DNA of 23,359 bases from DATMBL01 sp050735975 (GCA_050735975.1 JBOHVS010000136.1:1-23359), one strand, 5' to 3'; shown: positions 8,654 to 17,155, counted from the stretch's first letter. Translations and numbers: made by a program. Notes: generated from the letters alone by a model not told the origin.

Positions 8654-10531
8654 ATGTTTGCACATCAAATTTTTGAATCCCAGGTCGAAGAGACACCCGA
8701 TAGCGTAGCCCTGGTATTTGAAGGAGTGTCGCTCACGTATCGCGAGCTGGATAGTCGCGCGAACCAGTTGGCGCATCGCCTGAAAGCGCTCGGTGTCGGC
8801 CCGGAGGCGCCCGTAGGCATTTGTATGGAGCGCTCGCTGGAATTGGTCGTTGCGATCCTCGGGCTTTTTAAAGCAGGCGGCGCCTATCTTCCCTTGGATC
8901 CAGCGCAGCCGAAAGAGCGTCTGTCCTTTGTTATGAACAATACGCAACCGGCGGTGATCTTGGCGCAAAAGCGACTTTTAGCAATGCTTCCGAGCCATGA
9001 CGCGCAGGACATCTGTCTAGATAGTGATTGGACCACTATTGCCGAGCACAGCAACGCACCCCTCGAAACCGCGTTAAACGACGGCAACCTTGCGTTTCTG
9101 ATCTACACTTCAGGGTCCACGGGCGAACCCAAAGCCGTGATGCTGCCCCATCGCCGGCGGGAGAATCGGGTGACGCACGAGAATACCGTTCATCAAATGA
9201 CCAGGAATGACCGTCACGTTTTGAAGAGCTCTATCAGCTTTACTCTGGTAACCCGAGAGGTTTTCTGGCCGCTTCTGACCGGATCCCAATTGTTTATAAC
9301 CCCGCCAGGGACCGAACAAGACAGCGCCTATTTGGCCAAATTTATCGCTGCCAATGGAATTAGCATTATCACCTTGACACCCTCTATGTTGGGAGCCTTT
9401 CTGGAAGAGCCCGAAGCAAAAAATTGCCGTAGCCTGAGGCACGTCGTATGCTTCGGGGAGGCCTTGACGCCCGAGCTTCGAGAGCGATTCTTTTCCCGCC
9501 TATCCGCGGCATTGAGTGTTTACTATGGGGCGACGGAAGCTCCCAGCGCGACTCTCTTAAAATGCCGGCGCGAAGATGTGGCGGTAACCGTCCAATTGGG
9601 ACAACCCCTGCCGGGCAAGCAGGTTCACGTGCTCAACGGCGGGTTGCAGCCGGTCCCGCTTGGCTTCTCCGGCGAGTTGTACATCGGCGGCAGGCTGGCT
9701 CGTGGTTATTTCAAACGGCCCGATCTTACGGCCGAAAGATTTATTCCCGACCCTTTTGGCGCGGAGCAAGGGAGTCGTTTGTACAGAACGGGAGACATGG
9801 GTCGACTGCTTCCGGATGGCGGCATTGAATTCGTTGGGCGCGCGGACGATCAGATTAAAATCCGTGGTTTTCGCGTCGAGCCAGGAGAGATCGAGAAAGT
9901 CATCCGCCAATATCCCGGAGTTATTGATGCCGTCATCGTCGCCCGTGGGGAAGGGCGGGACAGCAAACGCCTGGTCGCCTACGTGGTCTCGACCCTACAG
10001 GGAAATACCGCAGTGGGGGAGCTGAGAAGATTTCTAACGGCAAGATTACCCCACTACATGGCGCCGTCGGCGTTTGTGTTTTTGGACGGGTTGCCAAGAA
10101 CAACGAACGGTAAAGTCGATCGCAACGCGCTTCCGCCTCCTGAGAGATCCAGACCTGCACTCGAGACACCCTTTGTCGCTCCTAGAACACCGCTTGAGAA
10201 AGAACTCGCGGAGATCTGGAAGGAGGTCCTGTGCCTCGACGAAGTCGGAGCTCAGGACAATTTTCTTGATTTGGGCGGCGACTCCATGTTGGCTTCGCAA
10301 ATTTTCTCCCGGGTGATCAAGCGGTTCGAGCTAGACTTGCCCGTTCAATTGCTCTTTGACTCACCTACGGTGGCAGAAATGGCCACGGTCATGGCAGACA
10401 GTCAGGCCAAGAAGTTGGACGAAAAGGCGCTGGAACGGCTTTTGGGAGAATTGGAAACGCTATCCGATGAGGAAGCGGACGAACTTGTCAGTGACCGGGC
10501 GTTAAACAACTTCCGGCAGACCAAAAATTAG
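8654..10531 (+). CDS. Stand-alone NRPS A-PCP didomain, non-canonical substrate pocket
   Basis: This 625-residue protein has no condensation domain: it begins within the first residues of an adenylation domain (FAHQIFESQVEETPDSVAL) and ends just after a carrier domain. A3 is YTSGSTGEPK at residue 151, YRTGD and KIRGFRVEPGE are intact, A10 is NGKVDR, and Ser544 in DLGGDSML is the phosphopantetheine site. The A4 region reads SFTLVTREVFW, so the Asp235 that normally binds the alpha-amino group is Thr; the full manually aligned code is TLRTVFYSA. The A5 motif is YGATEAPSA. Loss of Asp235 points to a substrate without a free alpha-amino group (hydroxy, keto, aryl, fatty or beta-amino acid) or to relaxed function. 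The C-terminal helix, ALERLLGELETLSDEEAD, resembles the tail of the next gene's product and may be a docking element. GAGAAAG about 10 nt upstream of the ATG can serve as ribosome binding site. Confidence 0.9.
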   Translation: MFAHQIFESQVEETPDSVALVFEGVSLTYRELDSRANQLAHRLKALGVGPEAPVGICMERSLELVVAILGLFKAGGAYLPLDPAQPKERLSFVMNNTQPAVILAQKRLLAMLPSHDAQDICLDSDWTTIAEHSNAPLETALNDGNLAFLIYTSGSTGEPKAVMLPHRRRENRVTHENTVHQMTRNDRHVLKSSISFTLVTREVFWPLLTGSQLFITPPGTEQDSAYLAKFIAANGISIITLTPSMLGAFLEEPEAKNCRSLRHVVCFGEALTPELRERFFSRLSAALSVYYGATEAPSATLLKCRREDVAVTVQLGQPLPGKQVHVLNGGLQPVPLGFSGELYIGGRLARGYFKRPDLTAERFIPDPFGAEQGSRLYRTGDMGRLLPDGGIEFVGRADDQIKIRGFRVEPGEIEKVIRQYPGVIDAVIVARGEGRDSKRLVAYVVSTLQGNTAVGELRRFLTARLPHYMAPSAFVFLDGLPRTTNGKVDRNALPPPERSRPALETPFVAPRTPLEKELAEIWKEVLCLDEVGAQDNFLDLGGDSMLASQIFSRVIKRFELDLPVQLLFDSPTVAEMATVMADSQAKKLDEKALERLLGELETLSDEEADELVSDRALNNFRQTKN

Positions 10532-10582
10532 GCTGCAGTAAGCTTCATATCAGAAAGAGTTCATCCACGACTAAAATGTGAG

Positions 10583-11440
10583 ATGAAGACGGTAGATAGA
10601 ATGAGCACCAACCTACCAACGGAGCAGCAAGCGATTCGGGCGAAGTGTTTTCATCCCAGCGGAGTCTTCACGAAGTTCGGCAGGGAAGACACCGAGCAAT
10701 CGGTTCCGCAGCGATTCGAGGACATTGTACAGAGATACGGTAATCGGATCGCAATCAGAATGGCGGATCAAAATCTAACTTATGCCGAGCTGAATGGAAT
10801 GGCGAACCGTGTGGCGCGCGCGCTGGTGGCAGGTGAAGCAAGTCGAGCGGCGCCTGTGGGCTTGTTGTTTGAAAAGGGCCCTCCGCTCATAGCCGCCATG
10901 TTGGCGGTTCTCAAGTCGGGTAATTTTTTTGTGCTGTTGGATCCTTCTTTCCCTAACGCAAGGCTTGCGTCCATCGTAAAGGATGTAAAGGCGGGATGTG
11001 TGATTGCTGACCGAGCCAATACTCTTTTGGCGGCCGAAGTGGCAGGTCCTGGTTCTCGCATAGTGGAGTTTGAAGGCGTTGCCTGTGGCGCTTCCGATGC
11101 CGACCTTGGACTCGAATGCTCGCCGGAGGCGCTCGTCTATGTCACTTATACTTCTGGCTCGACCGGACGGCCTAAAGGGGTCGTTCAGAATCATCGGAAC
11201 ATTCTCCACGACGCTATGCTCCGAATAAACACTTGGCATATCGGCGAACACGACCGAATAAGTCTCCTGGCATCCGGAACTTCGAACGCTATTAAGAACG
11301 CGTTCTTTGCTTTGTTGAATGGCGCAACCCTTCTCCCCTTCGATTTGCGAAAAGAAGGGATGAGCGGCCTGGCCACTTGGCTTTGGCGCGAAGGAATTTC
11401 AATCTGCCGGATCAGTTCTCATTCCGTGACCTTTGCCTGA
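10583..11440 (+). CDS. NRPS A domain, N-terminal fragment of a frameshifted A-PCP gene
   Basis: This 285-residue frame encodes the first half of an adenylation domain. The N-terminal AIRAKCFHPSGVF stretch is typical of a family of stand-alone A-PCP proteins, and A3 YTSGSTGRPKG lies at residue 189. In the A4 region the position of Asp235 is Ser (SNAIKNAFFALLNG), again atypical for alpha-amino acids. The frame ends at 11438-11440, in the middle of the domain. Frame 1 continues it without a gap from about 11422 (FRDLCLTLTG), so one base appears to be missing between 11419 and 11422. The intact gene would span 10583-12573, about 660 residues, matching its upstream neighbour in layout. A second possible start is the ATG at 10604. 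Whether the lesion is real or an assembly error cannot be told from one sequence. Confidence 0.75.
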   Translation: MKTVDRMSTNLPTEQQAIRAKCFHPSGVFTKFGREDTEQSVPQRFEDIVQRYGNRIAIRMADQNLTYAELNGMANRVARALVAGEASRAAPVGLLFEKGPPLIAAMLAVLKSGNFFVLLDPSFPNARLASIVKDVKAGCVIADRANTLLAAEVAGPGSRIVEFEGVACGASDADLGLECSPEALVYVTYTSGSTGRPKGVVQNHRNILHDAMLRINTWHIGEHDRISLLASGTSNAIKNAFFALLNGATLLPFDLRKEGMSGLATWLWREGISICRISSHSVTFA

Positions 11441-12573
11441 CACTAACAGGGACGGAAAGTTTTCCTGACCTCCGTCTCATCCAATTGGCCAGCGACACAA
11501 TTTATCGGTCCGATGTTGATTTGTATAAGAAGTATTTCTCTCCGGACTGCATCCTGGCAACCGGAATATCCTCTAGTGAGACGGGACTTTTCAGAGAGCA
11601 CTTGATCGATCACAACATGGAGATTATTGGCGGCGAAGTCCCTGTAGGATACGCCGTCGAAGGTAAGAAGGTTTTGTTACTGGATGACGCTGGTAAGCAG
11701 CTCGACTTCAACCAGGTTGGCGAAATAGCGGTGAGGAGCCGATATCTTTCTCCCGGTTACTGGGGCAATCCGGATCTTACCGGCGCGAAGTTCAAAGCCG
11801 ATGCCGAAAGCGGCGATGGGCGCCTTTATCTTACAGGTGACTTGGGTATGATGCTTCCCGACGGTTGCCTGATACACAAAGGTCGCCGAGACTTTCGAGT
11901 TAAGATTCGGGGCTACGGAGTCGAGATCGGGGAAGTGGAGAAGGCGATTCTCGCGCATGAATCGATCGGAGAAACCGTCGTGGTGGCGCGAGAGAATGAC
12001 TTTGGCGAGACGCGTTTAATTGCGTACTTTGTCTCCTCTGTTCAGCCGGGCACTAGGGCGAGCGAGTTGCGGGCATTTTTTAAGCAGAGACTTCCCGACT
12101 ACATGATTCCCTCAGCCTTTGTGATGCTTGACAAGATGCCGCTTACGGCCGGCGGCAAAATCGATCGACAGTCCCTGCCGGATCCCGGCAATTCCAGACC
12201 CTGTCCGGACACTCCGTATGCCCCGCCCACAACTCCGGTGGAAGAAGAGCTGGCTAACATTTGGGCCGAGATTCTATCACTCGACCAGGTCGGAATTCAC
12301 GACGACTTTTTTGAGCTAGGCGGCCATTCGTTAACGGCAACACGGGTTATTTCCCGAGTCATCAAGACGTTTCAGTTGGATGTGCCTCTTCAAGCCCTGT
12401 TTCAAGCGCCCACAGTGGCCGCTATGGCGGCCGTAATCACGGAGCACCAGGCACAGAAGCTAGGGGAGCAGGATCTGGATCGCATTCTAGCTGATTTAGA
12501 AGCGCTACCCGAAGAAGAAGCCCGGCGACTCGCCCGCGGCGGAACAGAGGTCACCGAGAACCAAGATGAGTGA
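11377..12573 (+). CDS. NRPS A-domain C-terminal half plus PCP (second fragment of frameshifted A-PCP)
   Basis: This is the continuation of the preceding fragment in frame 1; the formal start is a TTG at 11377, and true homology begins at about 11422. It carries the A6-A10 part of an adenylation domain (GEIAVRSRYLSPGYWG, YLTGDLG, FRVKIRGYGVEIGE, GGKIDR) and a carrier domain with ELGGHSLTATR (Ser at 12328-12330). The A5 region SSSETGLF is far from the usual YGPTE, consistent with an unusual substrate. After the carrier comes a C-terminal helix, DLDRILADLEALPEEEAR, similar to the tail of the 8654-10531 product. The last four codons overlap a 27-codon frame starting at 12566. As it stands the fragment lacks the ATP-binding A3 loop and cannot be an active enzyme by itself; joined to 10583-11440 it would be complete. 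Confidence 0.78.
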   Translation: MALARRNFNLPDQFSFRDLCLTLTGTESFPDLRLIQLASDTIYRSDVDLYKKYFSPDCILATGISSSETGLFREHLIDHNMEIIGGEVPVGYAVEGKKVLLLDDAGKQLDFNQVGEIAVRSRYLSPGYWGNPDLTGAKFKADAESGDGRLYLTGDLGMMLPDGCLIHKGRRDFRVKIRGYGVEIGEVEKAILAHESIGETVVVARENDFGETRLIAYFVSSVQPGTRASELRAFFKQRLPDYMIPSAFVMLDKMPLTAGGKIDRQSLPDPGNSRPCPDTPYAPPTTPVEEELANIWAEILSLDQVGIHDDFFELGGHSLTATRVISRVIKTFQLDVPLQALFQAPTVAAMAAVITEHQAQKLGEQDLDRILADLEALPEEEARRLARGGTEVTENQDE

Positions 12574-12649
12574 GATTTTCAGATGGGTCACAAACTTGCC
12601 AGCCCAGCAGCGCGCCAAGCAATTGCTTAGTTCCTGGCAAACACGATAA
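12566..12649 (+). CDS. Possible 27-residue docking-helix peptide or NRPS N-terminal remnant
   Basis: An ATG overlapping the end of the preceding A-PCP frame opens 27 codons: MSEIFRWVTNLPAQQRAKQL and a short SSWQTR-type end. The pattern (aliphatic residues, then LPAxxRxxLL) resembles the short N-terminal docking helix seen at the start of many NRPS proteins, including LTARIAKLSPAKRALFEMRL in the gene that follows 70 nt later. It could be the remnant start of a deleted module, a translated coupling peptide, or chance. Confidence is low because the peptide is very short. Confidence 0.22.
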   Translation: MSEIFRWVTNLPAQQRAKQLLSSWQTR

Positions 12650-12720
12650 ATCCAGGCCTTTCAGACCTTTGACGGATAGCCATTGTTGGCCAGTACTTCG
12701 ACACCCAAGAGGAAGCATAG

Positions 12721-15700
12721 ATGCACGAACAGAGTGATCTCTCTTTGAACTCCACTGCGGCGGAGGACCTCACCGCTCGGATTGCCAAACTCTCGCCGGC
12801 CAAACGGGCCCTTTTTGAGATGAGACTCAAAAAGGAAAGCCTGAGTGGCTTCGAAGAGCAGACCATTCCGCGGCGCACAATAAATGAACCATGCCCGCTT
12901 TCGTTTTCCCAGCAACGACTGTGGTTTTTGAATCAACTGGAGCCGGAGAACCCGGTTTACAATCAGCCCAAGGCTCTCCGGTTGCGCGGGCCTTTATCGG
13001 TTCAATTCCTGCAACGAGTGCTGGATCAAATCGTCGCCCGCCACGAGGTGCTGCGCACGAACTTTGTAATGGTTGGTGAAGGGCCGGCGCAAAAAGTTTG
13101 CGATGTCCGTTTTCCGGAACTACCCGTGATCGATCTAAGGACATGGTCCGAAACAGACCGGGATAGGGAGGCGGACAGGCTGCTAGTTGAGACGACCCGG
13201 CGTCCTTTCGACTTAGCGCGCGATCTCATGCTGCGTGCTTTGTTGTTGCGCCTAGGCGACGAAGAGCACATTTTATTGCTCGTGAGCCACCATATCGCTT
13301 CTGATGGGTGGTCCACGGGCATCCTCTGGCACGAGCTCGCGAGGCTGTATAGCGCTTTTACCTCCGGAGAGCCGGCACCGCTCCCCGCACTGCCGATCCA
13401 GTATAGCGACTATTCGGTTTGGCAGCGTAATTGGCTCCAAGGGAAGATCTTGGAGGCTCAGCTCTCCTACTGGAGAAAACAGCTTAAGGATCTTTCCACT
13501 CTAGAGCTGCCGACGGATCGGCCGCGTCCGCATATTCAAAGTTACGCCGGTGCCAACCAATCCTTCGCGCTTTCCAAAGATATCTCCCAGGCGCTCAAGG
13601 CCTTGAGCCGCCGTCATGGCGTTACGCTATTCATGACATTGCTGGCCGCCTTTCAGACACTGCTCTCACGATACACGGAGCAGGAAAATATCATTGTGGG
13701 CTCTCCGATCGCGGGCCGGCGCCGGCCCGAGGTCGAGGACTTGATCGGGTTCTTCGTCAATACCCTGGTCCTAAGGACCGATCTTTCGGGAAATCCTAGT
13801 TTCTCACAATTGCTCGGTCGGGTGCGCGAAGTCGCGATGGGCGCATACGCCCACCAAGATCTACCGTTTGAGAAACTGGTAGAGGAGCTACAGCCCGAAC
13901 GAAGCCTGAGTTACAGTCCTCTGTTTCAGGTGATGTTTGGTCTCCAGAACAACCCGCAGCAGCCCATAGAGCTGCCCGGCTTGACCGTAACTCCGATACG
14001 GTTGCAGGCGGGGACCGCGAAGTTTGACTTGTTTCTCTCCATGGTCGAGGGGGTAGATTCTCTGAGAGGGTCGTTGGAGTACAATACGGATCTTTTCGAC
14101 GGCGGCACGATCAGCCGGATGCTGGGTCACTATCAGACCCTGCTAGAAGGCATTGCCACAGGCCCAGATCAACCGATCTCTGATCTGCGAATGCTAACCG
14201 AAGCCGAAAAAGAGGAACTTCTGGTTAGGTGGAACGAAACCCAGACGGATTACGCAAAAGATCAATGCATCCAGCAACTATTCGAAGAGCAAGCCAATCA
14301 GACCCCCGAGGCGGTGGCGGTTATCTTTGGCGCGCGGCAATCAACCTATCGGGAGCTTAACCGACGCGCCAATCAGATAGCGCACTATTTACGCAAGCTT
14401 GGGGTCGGGCCGGAGGTGACGGTGGGGCTGTGCGTGGAGCGTTCTGTGGAGATGGTGGTCGGCATGCTCGGGATTCTCAAAGCCGGGGGAGCTTATGTGC
14501 CGCTTGATTCCTCTTATCCGAAGGAGCGGCTCGCGTTCATGTTACAAGACGCCGGGATCGGCGTTTTGTTGACGCAGCGAAGGCTGGTTGGGGAACTTCC
14601 CGAACACAATGCGCGGGTGGTTTGTTTAGATTCGCACTGGGAGATGATCGGGCGGGAGAGCGAGGATTCGCCGGCCAGTACTGCCGGGCCGGAAAATCTC
14701 GCCTACGTGATTTACACATCGGGATCGACAGGAAAGCCCAAGGGGGTGGAGGTTTTGCACCGGGGGGTGGTTAATTTTCTAAGCTCTATGCGTGAGCAGC
14801 CTGGCTTGAGTGCGCAAGATATCCTGGTTGCGGTCACCACGTTGTCGTTTGACATTGCGGGCCTGGAACTTTTATTGCCGCTGAGTGTGGGCGCTCGAGT
14901 GGTGATCGTAAGCCGCGAAGTTGCTGCCGATGCAGCGCTCTTGTCAGAGGAATTGACGAAGTTTGGCTGCACCCTGATGCAGGCGACTCCGGCCACCTGG
15001 CAAATGCTGCTCGAAGCCGGTTGGCAAGGGAACAGCAATTTAAAGATCCTGTGCGGCGGCGAAACTCTGACGGCCGAGCTTGCCGCTAAGCTGCTCGACA
15101 GGTGTTGTTCGCTCTGGAACCTGTATGGTCCCACGGAGACCACCATTTGGTCCGCTGCGCATCATGTTGAATCAGTCGCGAGAGTCATTCCTATTGGCCG
15201 TCCTATCGACAACACGCAGATTTACATTCTGGACCCATACCTAAATCCGGTCCCAATTGGGGTGCCCGGGGAGCTGCATATCGGCGGTGTTGGTCTGGCA
15301 AGAGGTTACAAGGATCGTCCAGAGCTGGTGGCTGAGAAGTTTATTCCCGACCCCTTCAGCGCTGCTCCGGGGACCCGCCTGTACAAGACCGGGGACCGGG
15401 CCCGCTATCTTGCAAGTGGCGGTATCGAGTTTCTCGGCCGGGTGGATGACCAGGTTAAAGTCCGTGGCTTTCGCATTGAGTTGGGGGAGATTGAAGCGGT
15501 GTTGCGCCGGAGCACGTCGATTAGACAAGCCGTTGTAACCGCCAGAGAGGATAGGGCAAGGGACAGGCGCCTCATCGCCTACGTTGTCTTACAAGACGGA
15601 AAAGTCGCCGCCGGCAATGATCTGACAACCTTTTTGCGGGCCACACTCCCGGAATACATGATACCTTCTGGATTTGTTTTCTTAGATGAGTTGCCCCTTA

Positions 15701-16923
15701 CCGCGAACGGCAAGGTGGATCGGCGCTCACTGCCGGCGCCGGATCAGGCCAGCACAAGCTTAGAGAAAAATTTTGTCGCTCCTCGGGATGAATTGGAACT
15801 GCAGCTAACAAAGATTTGGGAAAAGGTTTTGGCGACACGCCCTGTGGGGGTAAGAGACAACTTCTTCGATCTCGGCGGTCATTCGTTGCTTGCTGTGCGC
15901 TTGTTCAGTCAAATCGAGAAGACCACGGGGAAGCACCTTGGGTTGGCTGTCCTCTTCCAAGCGCCCACTATTGAGCAGATGGCCGGAGTTCTCCGCCAGC
16001 ATGCATGGCCGGCGCCTTGGCGCTCGCTGGTCGCGATTCAACCGGGCGGGTCAAACCATCCTTTCTTTTCTGTGCACGCGCATGAAGGGAACGTCCTTTT
16101 TTACAATGATCTTGCGCGCTATCTCGGTCCCGATCAACCTGTTTATGGGTTGCAAGCTCAGGGGCTGGATGGAAAGCAGGCTCCCCACGCCCGGATTGAA
16201 GAGATGGCGGCCCACTACATAAAGGAAATCCGTACTCTCCAGCCCGAGGGTCCCTACTTTTTGGGAGGTTACTGTCTGGGAGGTTTGCTGGCCTTCGAGA
16301 TTGCCCAGCAGTTTCATGCGGCGGGAGAGACCGTAGCCCTGCTGGCTTTGATTGATACCTACGCTCCTGGATATATCAGATCATTGCCAAACCGAAGATC
16401 AGTCCTCGATAGAGTTCATCGTCTGCTTCGAAAATTCGAGGTTCATGTCAGCAACTTATTAATTCTTGGGCCCAAGGAGAAGCTTCGTTACATAAAGGCG
16501 AGGTTCATGTGGCTTGGCTACAGGTTTTACACGGGGGCCGGTTTTCCTTCGGTCCATGCGCGTGCCCGAAACGCGATTCTAAAGGCGATGAGCGAGGCCG
16601 CAAGAAAATACGAGCCGTACGTCTATCCGGGGCGCATAACTCTTCTCCGGGCTACCAAGTTGCCTCCGGGCGGCTCTGGCGATCCCCAATTGGGCTGGGA
16701 AAAACTTGCCGGTGGAGGATTGGAAGTCCACGAGATACCGGGTTATTTCGCGCATACCCTGCTGGAGCCGCGCGTCCGCCCGGTGGCTGAGAAACTGAAG
16801 GCCTGCATCAATCGGGCTCAATCGATGGCAGCAGGCGCGACATCGGACCAATGGGCAGATGAGGTTCGTCGCAGGGCCCCGCGCAGCATCGAGGAAAACG
16901 TCTTCCATTACTTGAGTCCATAG
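12721..16923 (+). CDS. NRPS termination module C-A(Gly)-PCP-TE with cysteine thioesterase
   Basis: This 1400-residue protein starts at an ATG preceded by AAGAGGA at 12707-12713. An N-terminal helix (LTARIAKLSPAKRALFEMRL) looks like a docking element. The condensation domain has SFSQQRLWF near 61 and HHIASDGW (His190, His191, Asp195). The A domain has A3 at 665, and its manually aligned code DILQLGLIW equals the known glycine code. Carrier Ser1055 lies in DLGGHSLLA. From about residue 1095 to 1375 comes a type I thioesterase; its nucleophile elbow is GGYCLGG, so Cys1185 replaces the usual Ser, with Asp1212 (ALIDTY) and His1345 (FAHTLLEP) completing a triad. This should be the last module: it adds glycine to the chain delivered by the upstream C-A-PCP-E protein and releases it by hydrolysis or ring closure. 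Cys thioesterases are known in strained-ring formers such as ObiF. The 16924-17155 gap separates it from the next gene. Confidence 0.95.
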   Translation: MHEQSDLSLNSTAAEDLTARIAKLSPAKRALFEMRLKKESLSGFEEQTIPRRTINEPCPLSFSQQRLWFLNQLEPENPVYNQPKALRLRGPLSVQFLQRVLDQIVARHEVLRTNFVMVGEGPAQKVCDVRFPELPVIDLRTWSETDRDREADRLLVETTRRPFDLARDLMLRALLLRLGDEEHILLLVSHHIASDGWSTGILWHELARLYSAFTSGEPAPLPALPIQYSDYSVWQRNWLQGKILEAQLSYWRKQLKDLSTLELPTDRPRPHIQSYAGANQSFALSKDISQALKALSRRHGVTLFMTLLAAFQTLLSRYTEQENIIVGSPIAGRRRPEVEDLIGFFVNTLVLRTDLSGNPSFSQLLGRVREVAMGAYAHQDLPFEKLVEELQPERSLSYSPLFQVMFGLQNNPQQPIELPGLTVTPIRLQAGTAKFDLFLSMVEGVDSLRGSLEYNTDLFDGGTISRMLGHYQTLLEGIATGPDQPISDLRMLTEAEKEELLVRWNETQTDYAKDQCIQQLFEEQANQTPEAVAVIFGARQSTYRELNRRANQIAHYLRKLGVGPEVTVGLCVERSVEMVVGMLGILKAGGAYVPLDSSYPKERLAFMLQDAGIGVLLTQRRLVGELPEHNARVVCLDSHWEMIGRESEDSPASTAGPENLAYVIYTSGSTGKPKGVEVLHRGVVNFLSSMREQPGLSAQDILVAVTTLSFDIAGLELLLPLSVGARVVIVSREVAADAALLSEELTKFGCTLMQATPATWQMLLEAGWQGNSNLKILCGGETLTAELAAKLLDRCCSLWNLYGPTETTIWSAAHHVESVARVIPIGRPIDNTQIYILDPYLNPVPIGVPGELHIGGVGLARGYKDRPELVAEKFIPDPFSAAPGTRLYKTGDRARYLASGGIEFLGRVDDQVKVRGFRIELGEIEAVLRRSTSIRQAVVTAREDRARDRRLIAYVVLQDGKVAAGNDLTTFLRATLPEYMIPSGFVFLDELPLTANGKVDRRSLPAPDQASTSLEKNFVAPRDELELQLTKIWEKVLATRPVGVRDNFFDLGGHSLLAVRLFSQIEKTTGKHLGLAVLFQAPTIEQMAGVLRQHAWPAPWRSLVAIQPGGSNHPFFSVHAHEGNVLFYNDLARYLGPDQPVYGLQAQGLDGKQAPHARIEEMAAHYIKEIRTLQPEGPYFLGGYCLGGLLAFEIAQQFHAAGETVALLALIDTYAPGYIRSLPNRRSVLDRVHRLLRKFEVHVSNLLILGPKEKLRYIKARFMWLGYRFYTGAGFPSVHARARNAILKAMSEAARKYEPYVYPGRITLLRATKLPPGGSGDPQLGWEKLAGGGLEVHEIPGYFAHTLLEPRVRPVAEKLKACINRAQSMAAGATSDQWADEVRRRAPRSIEENVFHYLSP

Positions 16924-16991
16924 TGTCATTGAAGACCGGAAATACTCACGTTTTCGACGCCAGTCATTGTGTTTTCCATTGTATTTGATCG

Positions 16992-17056
16992 GTCATTCTG
17001 AACGCATATGAGGAATCTAACCGACTAAAAAGATTTTCTCCCGCGGTCGAAATGAC
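16992..17056. repeat. Degenerate GTCATTCTGA-type inverted repeat
   Basis: Left arm 16992-17018 (GTCATTCTGAACGC, then AGGAATCT) faces right arm 17031-17056 (AGATTTTCTC, then GGTCGAAATGAC), separated by a 12-nt A-rich loop. The ends GTCATT/AATGAC and the inner AATCT/AGATT pair well; the middle is mismatched. It matches the widespread small palindromic element GTCATTCTGAGCG...AAGAATCT found between genes in many bacteria. Lying just after the NRPS stop, it may act as an RNA hairpin at the end of the transcript, but it has no T-tract. The rest of 16924-17155 shows no gene. Confidence 0.6.
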
Positions 17057-17140
17057 AGCGACTCCTTCCTCAATTTCCGAATCCATCAAGCGTTGAACTT
17101 CGGAGCGAACTCAACGCGCTCCAAATTCGGCTTAGACCTC

Positions 17141-17148
17141 AGAGGAGA
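17141..17148 (+). promoter_or_regulatory. Strong ribosome binding site that sets the dehydrogenase start
   Basis: AGAGGAGA ends 7 nt before the ATG at 17156. The frame stays open upstream to a TTG at 17093, but that codon has no comparable site and the extra residues do not match the family. The ATG at 17156 is therefore preferred. Confidence 0.7.
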
Positions 17149-17155
17149 GTTTACG

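Noticed and set aside
17093..17155. TTG at 17093 as start of the dehydrogenase
   Set aside because: The ATG at 17156 has a strong AGAGGAGA site and fits family length.
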